64,000 nucleotides of DNA. Origin: Woeseiaceae bacterium. GTDB taxonomy: Bacteria; Pseudomonadota; Gammaproteobacteria; Steroidobacterales; Woeseiaceae. The stretch is from the NCBI GenBank assembly GCA_030065915.1, contig JASJCQ010000015.1, positions 1-64,000 on the forward strand, written 5' to 3'. Under the pieces are notes generated by a model, which searched no databases, was not told the DNA's origin, and saw nothing but the letters and a program-made list of their open reading frames with translations. Shown in pieces: positions 49,326 to 59,004 of the stretch (positions are counted from its first letter, which is position 1; every line of letters begins with the position of its first letter). The position numbers were made by a program, and so were the translations under genes.

Positions 49326-49928
49326 GTGGAGCAAGCCGAACGGATTTATGCGGCGGTCATGGCTGCCGGTGAATCGAAGCGTTTCGGCCAGCCGAAACAG
49401 CTGGTGGATATCGATGGCGAATCGCTGGTTGGCAGGGCCTGCCGCGTGGCCGGCACGGTCGTCGGGGCCAGAACGCTGCTCGTCCTCGGCCACGACTGGC
49501 GCAGCGTGTTGAAGGCCTCGGGCCATCACTGTTTCGTCATCAACGAGAATTACCGGTCCGGGCTGGGCAGCTCGATCGCCGCGGCGGCAACGGCTGTTCG
49601 TCACACGGCATCCGGTTTGCTCATAACGCTGGCGGACCAGGTGCTGGTAACCGGAGCCGACCTCGAGCGCTTGTCGGCATTGCACCAGGACAACCCCGAC
49701 AGCATAGCGGTGGCTCGTTTCGGGGACTCGATCGGGCCACCGGTGATCTTCCCGGCCTGCGCTTTCGACGATCTCATGAGCCTGGAGGGCCCGCAGGGGG
49801 CCAAGACCATCGTCGAGAGCGGTCGGTACCCGGTCATCATGCTGGACTGCGACAACGCTCGCGTCGATATCGACCGGCCTGAAGACCTGCAGGCGCTAGT
49901 CGAGGCGCCGGACAACCTGACCGGCTAG
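49326..49928 (+). CDS. mocA: MocA-type molybdenum cofactor nucleotidyltransferase
   Basis: A 200-residue NTP-transferase. The N-terminal nucleotide motif MAAGESKRFGQPKQL, NENYRSGLGSS, LLITLADQVLV and VDIDRPEDL match the MocA (MobA-like NTP transferase) family, which converts molybdopterin cofactor to the cytosine dinucleotide form used by xanthine-dehydrogenase-type enzymes. The start is GTG. No such enzyme is in the window. Its stop shares CTAG with that of the convergent moaE. Confidence 0.87.
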   Translation: MEQAERIYAAVMAAGESKRFGQPKQLVDIDGESLVGRACRVAGTVVGARTLLVLGHDWRSVLKASGHHCFVINENYRSGLGSSIAAAATAVRHTASGLLITLADQVLVTGADLERLSALHQDNPDSIAVARFGDSIGPPVIFPACAFDDLMSLEGPQGAKTIVESGRYPVIMLDCDNARVDIDRPEDLQALVEAPDNLTG

Positions 49929-50371
49929 CCAGGCGGTTTCGCGGTCTGGTGTTTGCTGCAGCGTTCGCAATTCACCCAGACTGACGGGCCGTCAACGTAG
50001 TGCTCTTTCTTCCAGATAGGCAGGCGAACCTTGATTTCGTCGATGATATATCGACAGGCCTTGAAGGCTTCGTCGCGATGCGCCGCTGCGACACCGACCC
50101 AGACCGCACACTCGCCGATCTCCAGCAAACCCGTGCGGTGCTGGCAGCGCGCACCCAGTATGCCGAAACGCTCGGCAGCCTCTGCGAGCACCGCCTCTCC
50201 TTCGGTGATGCAAAGGGGCTCATAGGCTTCGTATTCAAGACGTTCGACCGGGCGATCCTCGTTCTCGTTGCGAACCCAGCCCTCGAAAACACAGAAGCCG
50301 CCGGCGGCGGGCTCGGCCATTGCGTTCTTGAGCGCCTCGGAATCGATCGCCTGATCGTTGATCGTAAACAC
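49925..50371 (-). CDS. moaE: Molybdopterin synthase catalytic subunit MoaE
   Basis: A 148-residue subunit that inserts sulfur into precursor Z to form molybdopterin. It shows GGFCVFEGWVRNENEDRPVERLEYEAY, HRTGLLEIGE, AAHRDEAFKACRYIIDEIK and the catalytic-lysine motif PIWKKEHY. The GTG at 50369-50371, one base after the moaD stop, is chosen; a longer upstream frame would cover moaD. The last 20 residues (WVNCERCSKHQ) carry an unusual CxxC, possibly metal-binding. Last gene of the operon. Confidence 0.94.
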   Translation of the reverse strand: MFTINDQAIDSEALKNAMAEPAAGGFCVFEGWVRNENEDRPVERLEYEAYEPLCITEGEAVLAEAAERFGILGARCQHRTGLLEIGECAVWVGVAAAHRDEAFKACRYIIDEIKVRLPIWKKEHYVDGPSVWVNCERCSKHQTAKPPG

Positions 50372-50372
50372 G

Positions 50373-50615
50373 TCAGCCTCCGGCGACCGGTGGAAACAGC
50401 AGGACGGTGTCCCCGTCTGCAACCGGTGTCTGCCAGTTCGCCATGACGTCATTGACAGCAACCTTGCAGTGCGCGGACGGTTCCGCCGATCCATGCCTGT
50501 CGCGTGTTTGTTCGAAGACGTCCGACGTTGTCTCGACGTCGAGCTCAAGAGTCTCGCTCGCGATGCCGGCCTTCTCCCGGAACGTCGCAAAGTAGCGTAC
50601 GTGGATCGATTTCAT
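50373..50615 (-). CDS. moaD: Molybdopterin synthase sulfur carrier MoaD
   Basis: An 80-residue ubiquitin-fold protein ending in the required Gly-Gly (LLFPPVAGG), which is adenylated and thiocarboxylated before giving sulfur to MoaE. Start VRYFATFREKAG is typical. Its ATG overlaps the mobA stop (ATGA). Confidence 0.94.
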   Translation of the reverse strand: MKSIHVRYFATFREKAGIASETLELDVETTSDVFEQTRDRHGSAEPSAHCKVAVNDVMANWQTPVADGDTVLLFPPVAGG

Positions 50616-51202
50616 GCGCTCTCCTCGAGGATGCTGCGCTTGAGGTCATCGGGCGTGTTGATATTGTCGAGCGCATCGCGTTCTGGCTGGTCGATCAGGC
50701 AAGTGTCGCTGTTGATCATGATCTTCCTCGGGCAGCGAATACCGCGCTCGGCGAAGTCGCGCACGATGGCGTCACTGCCCTCGCCGTAGATGGCGCAGAG
50801 TGGCTCCGGCAAGTCGTTGTGGACGCTGCGATAGGCGACGAAGGGCTTGCCGCTGTTTCGTTCTGCCAGCAGGCCGGCCAGCGTCCGCCGCGAGATGTTC
50901 GGCAAGTCGCAGGCGACGACCAGCCAGTCGACGTCGGGATGTTCATTCATCGCCGAGAGTACGCCGGCCACCGGGCCCATATCGTCGTACTGATCGATGA
51001 TCTGCTCGAACCTGGCACGCTCGGGTTCATCGCTTTGTGCAGCACGCGTCGACACGAATGTCCGGTCGGCGACGCCATCGACCATCTTGACGGTACGGGC
51101 GAGCTGACTCTCACCGTCGTGAACCAGCAAGGCTTTATCGACACCCATCCTGCGACTCTTGCCGCCCGCGAGGACCAGGCCAAAGAGCGGGCGTTCACTC
51201 AC
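50612..51202 (-). CDS. mobA: Molybdenum cofactor guanylyltransferase MobA
   Basis: A 196-residue enzyme attaching GMP to molybdopterin. It carries [18 protein letters not shown] at the start, [17 protein letters not shown] and FVAYRS. The GTG at 51200-51202 ([14 protein letters not shown]) overlaps the moaC end by eight bases and fits the family; a longer ATG start would overlap moaC by 70 bases. Together with mocA it implies both GMP and CMP forms of the cofactor. Confidence 0.92.
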   Translation of the reverse strand: MSERPLFGLVLAGGKSRRMGVDKALLVHDGESQLARTVKMVDGVADRTFVSTRAAQSDEPERARFEQIIDQYDDMGPVAGVLSAMNEHPDVDWLVVACDLPNISRRTLAGLLAERNSGKPFVAYRSVHNDLPEPLCAIYGEGSDAIVRDFAERGIRCPRKIMINSDTCLIDQPERDALDNINTPDDLKRSILEESA

Positions 51203-51668
51203 GGCGAAAATCCTGTTTCCCACCGGACTTGGCAACCAGTTCCACGTCGCCGATGACGATGTCATGGGACAGGCCCTTGCACATGTCGTAGATCGTCAAC
51301 GCGGCAACGCTGGCGGCCGTCAGGGCCTCCATCTCAACGCCGGTCTTGTGCGTGACGCGGCAGCAGGTTTCGATGCGCGCTTCGTTGCCGACGACCGTCA
51401 CGCTGATCTTGCAGTCCTCGAGGCCGAGCGGGTGGCAGAACGGGATCAACTCGTGCGTCTTCTTGGCGGCCATGACGCCGGCGATAATCGCCGTCGCAAA
51501 CACCGGGCCCTTCTTGCTGTGGATCTCATCGTCCTCGATCGCGTCGCGCACAACCGAAGGCAGTCGAACAACCGCTCTTGCCCTGGCCTCCCGTTGCGTG
51601 ACGGCCTTGGCACTGACGTCGACCATCGCGGGCCGGTTGTCTTCATCGATATGGGTTAGCTTGCTCAT
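51195..51668 (-). CDS. moaC: Cyclic pyranopterin monophosphate synthase MoaC
   Basis: A 157-residue enzyme that with MoaA makes cyclic pyranopterin monophosphate from GTP. Signature segments: [25 protein letters not shown] at the N-terminus, [35 protein letters not shown] and the C-terminal KSGGKQDF. It abuts the moaA stop directly. Confidence 0.96.
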   Translation of the reverse strand: MSKLTHIDEDNRPAMVDVSAKAVTQREARARAVVRLPSVVRDAIEDDEIHSKKGPVFATAIIAGVMAAKKTHELIPFCHPLGLEDCKISVTVVGNEARIETCCRVTHKTGVEMEALTAASVAALTIYDMCKGLSHDIVIGDVELVAKSGGKQDFRRE

Positions 51669-52718
51669 TCATCCACCAATTCGGTACATCTCTACTTTCG
51701 ACAGCGGGTGAGCGGCCGCGACGTCGGGGCGTCTCAGCTCGCTGTATCGGTCGGCACGCTGCAGCCAGATGCGCTTCAGTATGTCGGCCAGTTCATCATC
51801 GTCCGCGCCATTGCGCAATGGCTCGCGCAAATCCGTACCGTGGGTTGCAAACAGGCAGGTGTAGAGGGTGCCATCGGCCGACAGCCTGGCGCGAGAACAA
51901 CTGCCGCAAAAGGGCTTGGTCACGGAGGATATGAAGCCGATCTCGCCCTTGCCATCGTCATAGCGATAGCGACTGGCGACTTCGCCGTCATAGTTCCTGC
52001 CGAGCGGCGACACCGGCCAGGTCTCGTTAACGGCATCCAGCAGGTCTAGCGACGGAACAACCTGCTCCATGCGCCAGCCGTTCCGGTTTCCGACGTCCAT
52101 GAATTCGATCAACCGGACAATATGACCGGTGCCCCTGAAGTGCTCCAGCAAGTCCAGCACAGTGTGGTCGTTGATCCCTCTTTGTACAACGACGTTGATC
52201 TTGATGGGCGTCAGGCCTGCTTTTTCGGCCGCGGCGATACCGTCCAGGACCTGCTGCAGGTTGCCTCTTCCGCCGCTCATCGTCCGGAAAACCTGCTCGT
52301 CGAGGCTGTCGAGGCTGATGGTCACGCGGTGCAGGCCGGCATTGGCCAGCGTCTGTGCAACAGGTGCGAGAAGCATCGCATTCGTCGTCAGGGCCAGGTC
52401 GTCGATGCCGGGCAAGACTGCCAGTCTGTCGACGAGTTTCGGCAGCGCCTTGTCGAGCAACGGCTCGCCGCCCGTTAGTCTCAGCTTGCTGACCCCCAAC
52501 GTGGCCGCGACGCGCGCGACGGTGTAGATCTCGTCGTGCGACAGTCTCTGCGCACGTGTCAGGAATTCGTAGTCGGCATGGTACTCAGATGCCGGCATGC
52601 AATACGGGCAGCGAAAGTTGCACCGATCCAGCAGGGAGATGCGCAGGTCATGCAACGGACGCGACAACGCGTCCTTCAGGCGCTCGTGCTCAGAACTGGT
52701 TTCCTGCGGTGCTGACAT
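51669..52718 (-). CDS. moaA: GTP 3',8-cyclase MoaA
   Basis: A 349-residue radical-SAM enzyme for the first step of molybdenum cofactor synthesis. N-terminal cluster CNFRCPYC, C-terminal second [4Fe-4S] site CGSCSRARLSADGTLYTC, and the essential C-terminal Gly-Gly (YRIGG). The ATG at 52716-52718 fits the family; a longer frame adds 44 unlike residues. First gene of moaA-moaC-mobA-moaD-moaE; divergent from an acyl-CoA dehydrogenase, with a nested inverted repeat in its leader. Confidence 0.95.
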   Translation of the reverse strand: MSAPQETSSEHERLKDALSRPLHDLRISLLDRCNFRCPYCMPASEYHADYEFLTRAQRLSHDEIYTVARVAATLGVSKLRLTGGEPLLDKALPKLVDRLAVLPGIDDLALTTNAMLLAPVAQTLANAGLHRVTISLDSLDEQVFRTMSGGRGNLQQVLDGIAAAEKAGLTPIKINVVVQRGINDHTVLDLLEHFRGTGHIVRLIEFMDVGNRNGWRMEQVVPSLDLLDAVNETWPVSPLGRNYDGEVASRYRYDDGKGEIGFISSVTKPFCGSCSRARLSADGTLYTCLFATHGTDLREPLRNGADDDELADILKRIWLQRADRYSELRRPDVAAAHPLSKVEMYRIGG

Positions 52719-52732
52719 GCGGCTATCATGCC

Positions 52733-52785
52733 CGATTGCGATTGCCCGGAACAGCCGGCGCGGTAGCGCCGCAATCCCGCAATCG
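52733..52785. promoter_or_regulatory. Nested inverted repeat in the moaA leader / divergent promoter region
   Basis: An inner perfect 6-bp hairpin CGGCGC-GGTA-GCGCCG (52756-52771) is framed by imperfect arms CGATTGCGATTGC (52733-52745) and GCAATCCCGCAATCG (52771-52785). It lies 15-67 bases upstream of the moaA start. It could be an RNA leader structure or an operator; it does not look like the known Moco RNA motif. Confidence 0.45.
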
Positions 52786-52837
52786 CTTATTCTCCAGCAA
52801 ACACCATCCAGCAACGATATTTCGATTGGGAGACCCA

Positions 52838-54040
52838 ATGGACGTAACACTGACCGCCGACGACATAGCCTTCAGGGACGAGGTGCGTGCGTTCTTTCGC
52901 GATGAATTTCCAGATGACATTCGCGAGAAGCAGGATCGTGGCATCCCCTTGGAACGAGAGGATATGGTTCGATTCCAGCAACTCCTGCACACGAAAGGCT
53001 GGGCTGGCGTCAATTGGCCCGTCGAGTACGGCGGTACCGGCTGGAATATCGTGCAGAAATACATATTCTCGTCGGAAATGGCGATGGCCAACGCGCCGGA
53101 CATCGTGCCTTTCGGTCTTGGCATGGTGGGTCCGGTCATCTACACGTTTGGCAACGAGGAACAGAAGCAGCGCTTCCTGCCGGATATCCTCGCGAGTAAC
53201 GTATGGTGGTGCCAGGGATACAGTGAGCCCGGCTCGGGTTCTGACTTGGCGTCATTGAAGACCAAGGCGGATCGCGACGGCGACGAATGGGTGATCAACG
53301 GCACCAAGACCTGGACGACCCTGGGCCAGTACGCGGACTGGATCTTCTGCCTCGTCCGGACCAGCAGCGACGTCGCCAGACGCCAGGAAGGCATCAGCTT
53401 CATTCTCGTGGACATGCAGTCACCGGGCGTGACCGTGAACCCGATCATCACGATTGAAGGCGGGCACGAGGTGAACGAGATTCACTTCGAGAATGTGCGC
53501 GTCCCTGCCAACAACCTCGTTGGCGAGGAAGGCAAAGGCTGGACCTACGGCAAAGTGCTGCTCGAGCATGAGCGCACCGGAACGGCCGGCGTGCATCGAT
53601 CGGCGTTCAGACTGAACAAGCTCAGGGAGCAGGCAGCGAAATCTGTCCGCGGCGGCGAACCGCTGGCCAATGATAGAAACTTCATGCGCAAGGTCGCCGC
53701 GGTCGAAGTGGAATTGAAGGCGCTTGAGTTTACCGAGCTGCGTACGCTCGCCGCCGTATCGTCCGGCAAGGCCCCGGGGGCAGAGTCCTCGATTCTCAAA
53801 TTCAAAGGAACGGAAATCCAGCAGGCGATCGATACGCTGTTCATGGAAGCCGCCGGCTATTACGCCCTGCCCTTCGTCCCGCACCAGTTTCGTTTTGATT
53901 ATCCCGAAGACGAGTTCATCGGTGAAGGATCCGAAACCACGACGGCCCTCAAGTACTTCAACTTCCGCAAGGCCTCAATCTACGGTGGATCGAATGAGAT
54001 CCAGCGCAACATCGTCGCCAAGCACGTGCTCGGACTCTAA
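52838..54040 (+). CDS. Acyl-CoA dehydrogenase (first of pair)
   Basis: A 400-residue FAD enzyme that introduces the alpha-beta double bond in acyl-CoA. It shows CQGYSEPGSGSDLASL, WVINGTKTWTTL, the C-terminal FAD-binding YGGSNEIQRNIVAKHVLGL and a long insert between them. The ATG at 52838-52840 has GGGAG upstream and fits the family; a much longer frame reaching back over moaA is rejected. A second acyl-CoA dehydrogenase follows after 11 bases; both should pass electrons to ETF and ETF-QO. Confidence 0.94.
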   Translation: MDVTLTADDIAFRDEVRAFFRDEFPDDIREKQDRGIPLEREDMVRFQQLLHTKGWAGVNWPVEYGGTGWNIVQKYIFSSEMAMANAPDIVPFGLGMVGPVIYTFGNEEQKQRFLPDILASNVWWCQGYSEPGSGSDLASLKTKADRDGDEWVINGTKTWTTLGQYADWIFCLVRTSSDVARRQEGISFILVDMQSPGVTVNPIITIEGGHEVNEIHFENVRVPANNLVGEEGKGWTYGKVLLEHERTGTAGVHRSAFRLNKLREQAAKSVRGGEPLANDRNFMRKVAAVEVELKALEFTELRTLAAVSSGKAPGAESSILKFKGTEIQQAIDTLFMEAAGYYALPFVPHQFRFDYPEDEFIGEGSETTTALKYFNFRKASIYGGSNEIQRNIVAKHVLGL

Positions 54041-54051
54041 GGACGGACCGC

Positions 54052-55179
54052 ATGGATTTTTCACTCAACGATATTCAGTCGATGCTGTTGGACAGCGTCC
54101 AGAAATTCATCAACAACGACTACGATTTTGACAAGCGCCAGTCCTATTCCGACAGCGAGCAGGGCTTCAGCAGCGAGGTCTGGACGACCTTCGCGGAGCT
54201 CGGCTGGACGGCTATACCCTTCGACGAGGAAGACGGCGGCATCGGCGGCGGCCCGGTCGACCTGATGATCGTCATGGAGCAATTCGGCCGCGGCATGATC
54301 GTCGAGCCCTACCTGGCCAACATCGTCCTGGCCGGCGGCGTGTTGCGACGCGTCGCGACCACGGAACAGAAGTCCCGGTGGCTCGAACCGCTGATCGGTG
54401 GCGAACTGCAGGCCGCGCTGGCCTTCGTCGAACCGCAGGGCCGTTATGACATTGCCAATGTAGCGACCTCTGCGAGCAAGGAAGGAGACGATTGGGTCAT
54501 CAACGGCAGCAAATCCGTTGTCTTCAACGGCGGCAACGCCGGGCTGTTGATCGTCCCCGCTCGCACCAGCGGCGAACAGTCGAACACGGATGGAATTACG
54601 TTATTTGCCGTGGAAACCGGAGCCGACGGCGTCAACATACAGAGCTACAAGACGGTCGACGGACACCAGGCAGCCGATATCTCATTCGACGGCGTGAAGC
54701 TCCCGGACACCAACCGGCTCGGCAATGTCGACGGTGGTTTCGCCGTGCTGGATGCCGTTATCGATGACGCAACGCTCGCCGTATGTGCCGAGGCCGTTGG
54801 CATCATGCGCATCCTGACGGAGAAAACGGTCGAGTATTCGAAGAACCGCGTGCAGTTCGGCGTGCCGATCGGCAGCTTCCAGGCGCTGCAACACCGCATG
54901 GTCGACATGTTTACCGCATGTGAACAGACCTACTCCCTGCTGGTCTGGGCTTCGATGACGGCCAGTGCCGGAGGCGATGACGCGAAGCGCGCCGTTAGCT
55001 CGATCAAGTACCAGGTCGGTACGGCCGGTCGGAAGGTCGGCGAGGAAGCGGTCCAGCTGCATGGCGGTATGGGCGTCACGTGGGAGCTCGACGTCGCTCA
55101 CTATTTCAAACGTTTGACGGCGATTGGTCAGATTCTCGGCAACGCTGACCTGCACCTGGATCGCTTAGCCGCCGGCTAG
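54052..55179 (+). CDS. Acyl-CoA dehydrogenase (second of pair)
   Basis: A 375-residue member of the same family but divergent from its neighbour: FDEEDGGIGGGPVDLMIVMEQFG, WVINGSKSVVFNG, RVQFGVPIGSFQALQHRMVDM and LHGGMGVTWELDVAHYFKR. Acyl-CoA dehydrogenases encoded as such unequal pairs often form hetero-oligomers in sterol side-chain or branched-chain oxidation (known for ChsE/FadE pairs); that is an inference here. No other sterol genes are seen. Confidence 0.93.
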   Translation: MDFSLNDIQSMLLDSVQKFINNDYDFDKRQSYSDSEQGFSSEVWTTFAELGWTAIPFDEEDGGIGGGPVDLMIVMEQFGRGMIVEPYLANIVLAGGVLRRVATTEQKSRWLEPLIGGELQAALAFVEPQGRYDIANVATSASKEGDDWVINGSKSVVFNGGNAGLLIVPARTSGEQSNTDGITLFAVETGADGVNIQSYKTVDGHQAADISFDGVKLPDTNRLGNVDGGFAVLDAVIDDATLAVCAEAVGIMRILTEKTVEYSKNRVQFGVPIGSFQALQHRMVDMFTACEQTYSLLVWASMTASAGGDDAKRAVSSIKYQVGTAGRKVGEEAVQLHGGMGVTWELDVAHYFKRLTAIGQILGNADLHLDRLAAG

Positions 55180-55232
55180 CAGACATGAACTCCGGCACGG
55201 TGCATCACGATAGCGTTGTTAGGCCCTAAATC

Positions 55233-55976
55233 GTGTTCCCGTCCGGCGTAGTCGAGTACCTCTCTGCACACCAGGAGGTGCTCTGGCTCGCGACGCTGGT
55301 CCTCGATCTCAGTGGCACCGTGCTGCTGTACCGGCTGTTCGGCAAGGCGGGGCTGCAGGTCGCGATCGCAACGGCGATCATTCTGGCGAATCTCCAGGGT
55401 CCGAAGCTCACCGTTATCTTCGGGCTTCAGACCAGCCTGGGTGTCATCTTTTACTCCAGCATATTTTTCGCAACCGATGTGTTGTCGGAAAACTATGGAC
55501 GCAAGGAAGCGAACAAGGCCGTACAGATGGGCTTTGTTGTCAGCGTCGTCGTGCTGGTCATGATGAGCCTGGCCCTGATGTTCCAGCCGAGCACGCGACC
55601 GGAGACCGCTGAATTCTCGGGCAATATCCACGACGCCTTCTCGACGATACTGAACTTCACACCCCGGTTCATTATCGGTTCACTGCTCGCCTACTACATC
55701 AGCCAAAGTTTCGACGTCTGGGCGTTCCACAAGATCAAACAGTGGACCAATGGGCGACACCTGTGGCTGAGGAACAACTTGTCGACGTTGAGCTCACAGG
55801 TCGTCGATACGACCGTGTACTCGCTAATCACGTGGTGGGGCGTTGTCGACCTCAAGACGGCGCTCGCGCTGGGCGCGGCCAAGTACGTGTTCAAGATCGT
55901 CATTGCGCTGATCGATACCGTGTTCCTATACTGGGCCAGAAGTGTTTTTCGCAAGGAGCAGGCACTCGCCTCCTGA
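55233..55976 (+). CDS. yhhQ: Queuosine precursor transporter (YhhQ/VUT family)
   Basis: A 247-residue inner-membrane protein with about six spans. The family motifs FFATDVLSENYGRKEANKAV and FDVWAFHKIKQWTNGRHLWLRNNLSTLSSQVVDT-like region are clear. The family imports preQ0/preQ1 in E. coli, which fits the tgt-queA pair at 18-20 kb. The start is GTG. The following gene begins three bases after its stop. Confidence 0.9.
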   Translation: MFPSGVVEYLSAHQEVLWLATLVLDLSGTVLLYRLFGKAGLQVAIATAIILANLQGPKLTVIFGLQTSLGVIFYSSIFFATDVLSENYGRKEANKAVQMGFVVSVVVLVMMSLALMFQPSTRPETAEFSGNIHDAFSTILNFTPRFIIGSLLAYYISQSFDVWAFHKIKQWTNGRHLWLRNNLSTLSSQVVDTTVYSLITWWGVVDLKTALALGAAKYVFKIVIALIDTVFLYWARSVFRKEQALAS

Positions 55977-55979
55977 ACG

Positions 55980-56783
55980 ATGAAACCGTCCGGCGTCATC
56001 ACGATCACGACCGACTTCGGCCACAAGGGACCGTTTGCTGCGATCATGAAGGGCGTAATCCTGAATCGTTTCCCCGACGCATCGATCGTCGACCTGATCC
56101 ATGATATTCCGGCGCAGTGGCCGCCCGAAGCGGGCTTTTGGGTCAGCGCTTCCTACCGCTATTTCCCGACAGGCAGCGTCCATATTGCCATCGTCGATCC
56201 GGGGGTCGGCACGGAACGGAAGATTCTGCTGGTAGAGTGCGACGACCAGTTATTCATGGCGCCCGACAACGGGCTGCTGGCGCAGCTGCTGGATAGCCAC
56301 CCGGAAGCTTCCGTGTATCACCTCGATGCAAAGGCCATTGGCCAACTGGGACTCGGCGAGGCCAGCAACACGTTCCACGGTCGCGATATCTTCGCGCCGG
56401 TAGCGGCCGAGGTCGCTGCGGGCAGATTGAGGTTTGCCGACATCGGTACGTCGACCAACGAGTGGATCCCTAACTGGGTGGACCGCCCGCAGGCGACCGG
56501 TGACCAGGTATCAGGCGTCGTCATTACGGTGGATACCTTTGGCAACCTGATCAGCACGATCGAACAAGCAATGATCGAGGCCATGACGGACCCCGTCGTC
56601 CTTTTCGCCGGCCTTGAGCTGCCGATCATCGAAACTTATGGTCGAGCGGAGCCCGGCAAGTTCCTCGCGCTCGTCAATTCTTTCGGTTTCGTGGAAATCG
56701 CGCGCTCCGAAGGCAATGCCGCCGATAGTCTCGGTGCAGGTCGTGGCGCCCCTATCGTCGTCAGGAACGGACTATCCGTTTGA
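55980..56783 (+). CDS. SAM hydroxide adenosyltransferase family protein (DUF62)
   Basis: A 267-residue member of the fluorinase/SAM-hydroxide adenosyltransferase family, which splits SAM to adenosine and methionine. Visible: [19 protein letters not shown] at the start, the [10 protein letters not shown] and DNGLLAQL motifs, [17 protein letters not shown], and [17 protein letters not shown]. It follows yhhQ, possibly co-transcribed, and its last 12 bases overlap the end of the convergent glnS. Confidence 0.9.
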   Translation: MKPSGVITITTDFGHKGPFAAIMKGVILNRFPDASIVDLIHDIPAQWPPEAGFWVSASYRYFPTGSVHIAIVDPGVGTERKILLVECDDQLFMAPDNGLLAQLLDSHPEASVYHLDAKAIGQLGLGEASNTFHGRDIFAPVAAEVAAGRLRFADIGTSTNEWIPNWVDRPQATGDQVSGVVITVDTFGNLISTIEQAMIEAMTDPVVLFAGLELPIIETYGRAEPGKFLALVNSFGFVEIARSEGNAADSLGAGRGAPIVVRNGLSV

Positions 56784-58454
56784 GGCCATCGCCTCTTTCT
56801 CGATTTTCGCCCACGAGTCACGCAGAGTCACGACGCGGTTTAACACCGGCGACTCAGCCGTGTTGTCCTGGCTGTCGAGGCAGAAGTACCCCAGGCGCTC
56901 GAACTGAACGGCCTCGCCTTCCTTGAGTTCGGCCAGCGAAGGTTCCAGCTTGGCTGCTGACACCTCCAGCGACTTCGGATTCAGAACGTCAGACAGCATT
57001 TCGGCCGAATTGGGGTTCGGAACGGTGAACAACCGATCGTATAAACGCACTTCTGCATCGATGGCATGCTGCGCAGAGACCCAATGGATCGTTCCCTTGA
57101 CCTTGCGGTCACTGTTGGCCGAGCCGCTGCGTGTGTCCGGATCGTAGCTGCAGCGAAGCTCTGTCACGTTACCGTCGCCATCCTTGACGACCTCGTCACA
57201 GCGGATGATGTAGGCGTTACGCAGTCGGACCTCTCCGCCTGGCTTGAGCCGGAAGAACTTTCGCGGCGCCTCTTCCATGAAGTCATCCTGCTCGATCCAG
57301 ATCTCGCGACTGAACGGGACTTCGCGGGTCCCCATCGACGGATCGTTGGGATGGTTCATCGACTCCATCATCTCGACCTGCCCGTCCGGATAGTTGGTCA
57401 GGATCAGCTTCAGGGGTCTAAGTACCGCCATACGCCGCTCGGCCGAGTCGCCGTAGAATTCTCGTACGCAGTTTTCCAGCACGCCCATCTCGATGAGCTT
57501 GTCTTTCTTTGTTACGCCCCCGCGCTTGACGAAGTCGCGCAACGCAGTCGCGGGATAGCCGCGTCGTCGCATACCGGCGATCGTCGGCATTCGTGGGTCA
57601 TTCCAGCCATTGACGATGCCGTCTTCGATCAGCTGCGAAAGCTTACGCTTGCTCGTGATCGTGTAGGCCAGGTTCAGCCTCGAAAACTCGATCTGGCGAG
57701 GCCGATGGGGTGGTTTCAGCTGATCGAGGAACCAGTCATACAGCGGCCGATGATCTTCGAACTCGAGCGTACACAGCGAGTGCGTAATCTCCTCGAACGC
57801 ATCCGACAGCGTATGTGCAAAATCGTACATCGGGTAGATGCACCAGGCGTCACCGGTGTTCTGGTGTTCCGTGTGACGAATCCGGTATAGCGCGGGATCG
57901 CGCAGGTTCATATTCGGCGATGCCATGTCGATCTTCGCCCGGAGCACGTGCTCGCCATCCTGGTAGTTGCCGGCGCGCATGCCGCGAAACATCTCGAGAT
58001 TCTCCTCGACGCTTCTGTCACGAAACGGGCTGTTCCTGCCCGGCTCGGTCAACGTGCCTCGATATGCCCTGATCTCGTCCGCGCTCAAGCTGTCGACATA
58101 CGCGAGACCGAGCTCGATGAGCTTCTCGGCGGCCTGGTAGAGCTCCTCGAAGTAGTTGGACGCGTGCGTCAACCGTTCCTGCCAGTCGAAGCCCAGCCAG
58201 TGCACGTCGCGTTCGATGGCCTCGACGAACTCGACGTCCTCCTTGCCCGGATTGGTGTCGTCGTAACGCAGGAAGGTTCGCCCACCGGTTTCCTCTGCCA
58301 CTCCGAAATTCAGGCAGATCGACATGACGTGGCCAATGTGCAGATAACCGTTCGGCTCCGGCGGGAATCGCGTAACGATCTCACTGTGTTTGCCGGACTC
58401 GAGGTCGCTGTAGATTATCTGGCGAATAAAATCGCGCGGTGCTTCGTCATTCAT
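56772..58454 (-). CDS. glnS: Glutaminyl-tRNA synthetase
   Basis: A 560-residue class I synthetase. The HIGH motif is in GYLHIGHVM, the KMSKS counterpart is in TSKRKLS, and the GlnRS signature [16 protein letters not shown] and anticodon-binding beta-barrels follow. GlnRS itself is a marker of Gamma- and some Betaproteobacteria. It overlaps the convergent DUF62 gene by 12 bases. Confidence 0.97.
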   Translation of the reverse strand: MNDEAPRDFIRQIIYSDLESGKHSEIVTRFPPEPNGYLHIGHVMSICLNFGVAEETGGRTFLRYDDTNPGKEDVEFVEAIERDVHWLGFDWQERLTHASNYFEELYQAAEKLIELGLAYVDSLSADEIRAYRGTLTEPGRNSPFRDRSVEENLEMFRGMRAGNYQDGEHVLRAKIDMASPNMNLRDPALYRIRHTEHQNTGDAWCIYPMYDFAHTLSDAFEEITHSLCTLEFEDHRPLYDWFLDQLKPPHRPRQIEFSRLNLAYTITSKRKLSQLIEDGIVNGWNDPRMPTIAGMRRRGYPATALRDFVKRGGVTKKDKLIEMGVLENCVREFYGDSAERRMAVLRPLKLILTNYPDGQVEMMESMNHPNDPSMGTREVPFSREIWIEQDDFMEEAPRKFFRLKPGGEVRLRNAYIIRCDEVVKDGDGNVTELRCSYDPDTRSGSANSDRKVKGTIHWVSAQHAIDAEVRLYDRLFTVPNPNSAEMLSDVLNPKSLEVSAAKLEPSLAELKEGEAVQFERLGYFCLDSQDNTAESPVLNRVVTLRDSWAKIEKEAMASNG

Positions 58455-58488
58455 CGGTGGTTGGTTGCGTTAGTGGAGGCGGCGTATT

Positions 58489-58992
58489 CTACGCGACGCG
58501 GCAGCGTATGCGACAGGATTCGCACAATCCCTGGATCTCCAGCATCTGCCTGTTCACAGAGAAGCCCATCTCTTCGGCCTTGGCCTCAAGCATGTCGGCA
58601 ATCTCGGCGTCGTCGAGTTCGACGACCGCTCGGCATTCGTTGCAGATCAGGAACTGACCGCAATGATCACTGCGTGGGTCCGGGCAGCCGACGAAGGCGT
58701 TCAATGAGTCCAGTCGATGGACAAGGCCGGCGTCCATCAGGAATTCCAGCGCACGATAGACCGTTGGCGGTGCAGCAGTAAGGCTCTCATCCCGCAGGCG
58801 CTTGAGGATGTCGTAGGCGCCGACCGGCTTGTGCTCTTCCCACACGAGCTCGAGCACCCGGCGCCGCAGGGCCGTGAAGCGCAAGTCCTGCTCGCTGCAG
58901 ATGGTCTCCGCTCGGTCCAGCGCCGATTTGATACAGCTGTCGTGGTCGTGCCCGGCGTCAAGCGTATGCGATTTTGTCATGGTCGTCGTCAT
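58489..58992 (-). CDS. zur: Fur-family regulator, Zur-like
   Basis: A 167-residue metal-dependent repressor: winged-helix core LRFTALRRRVLELVWEEHKPVGAYDIL, PPTVYRALEFLMDAGLVHRL, then a zinc site with CNEC and a C-terminal CESCRIRC. The His-rich N-terminus (DAGHDHD) and these cysteine pairs resemble Zur more than Fur. Two ATGs (58992, 58980) are possible starts. Divergent from thrS with shared promoter region. Zinc-uptake targets are not in the window. Confidence 0.85.
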   Translation of the reverse strand: MTTTMTKSHTLDAGHDHDSCIKSALDRAETICSEQDLRFTALRRRVLELVWEEHKPVGAYDILKRLRDESLTAAPPTVYRALEFLMDAGLVHRLDSLNAFVGCPDPRSDHCGQFLICNECRAVVELDDAEIADMLEAKAEEMGFSVNRQMLEIQGLCESCRIRCRVA

Positions 58993-59004
58993 TCGGTTTA
59001 GGGT

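Noticed and set aside
52556..52837. N-terminal extension of the first acyl-CoA dehydrogenase
   Set aside because: The extra 94 codons overlap moaA antisense and have no family match; the ATG at 52838 has a ribosome binding site and the family N-terminus.
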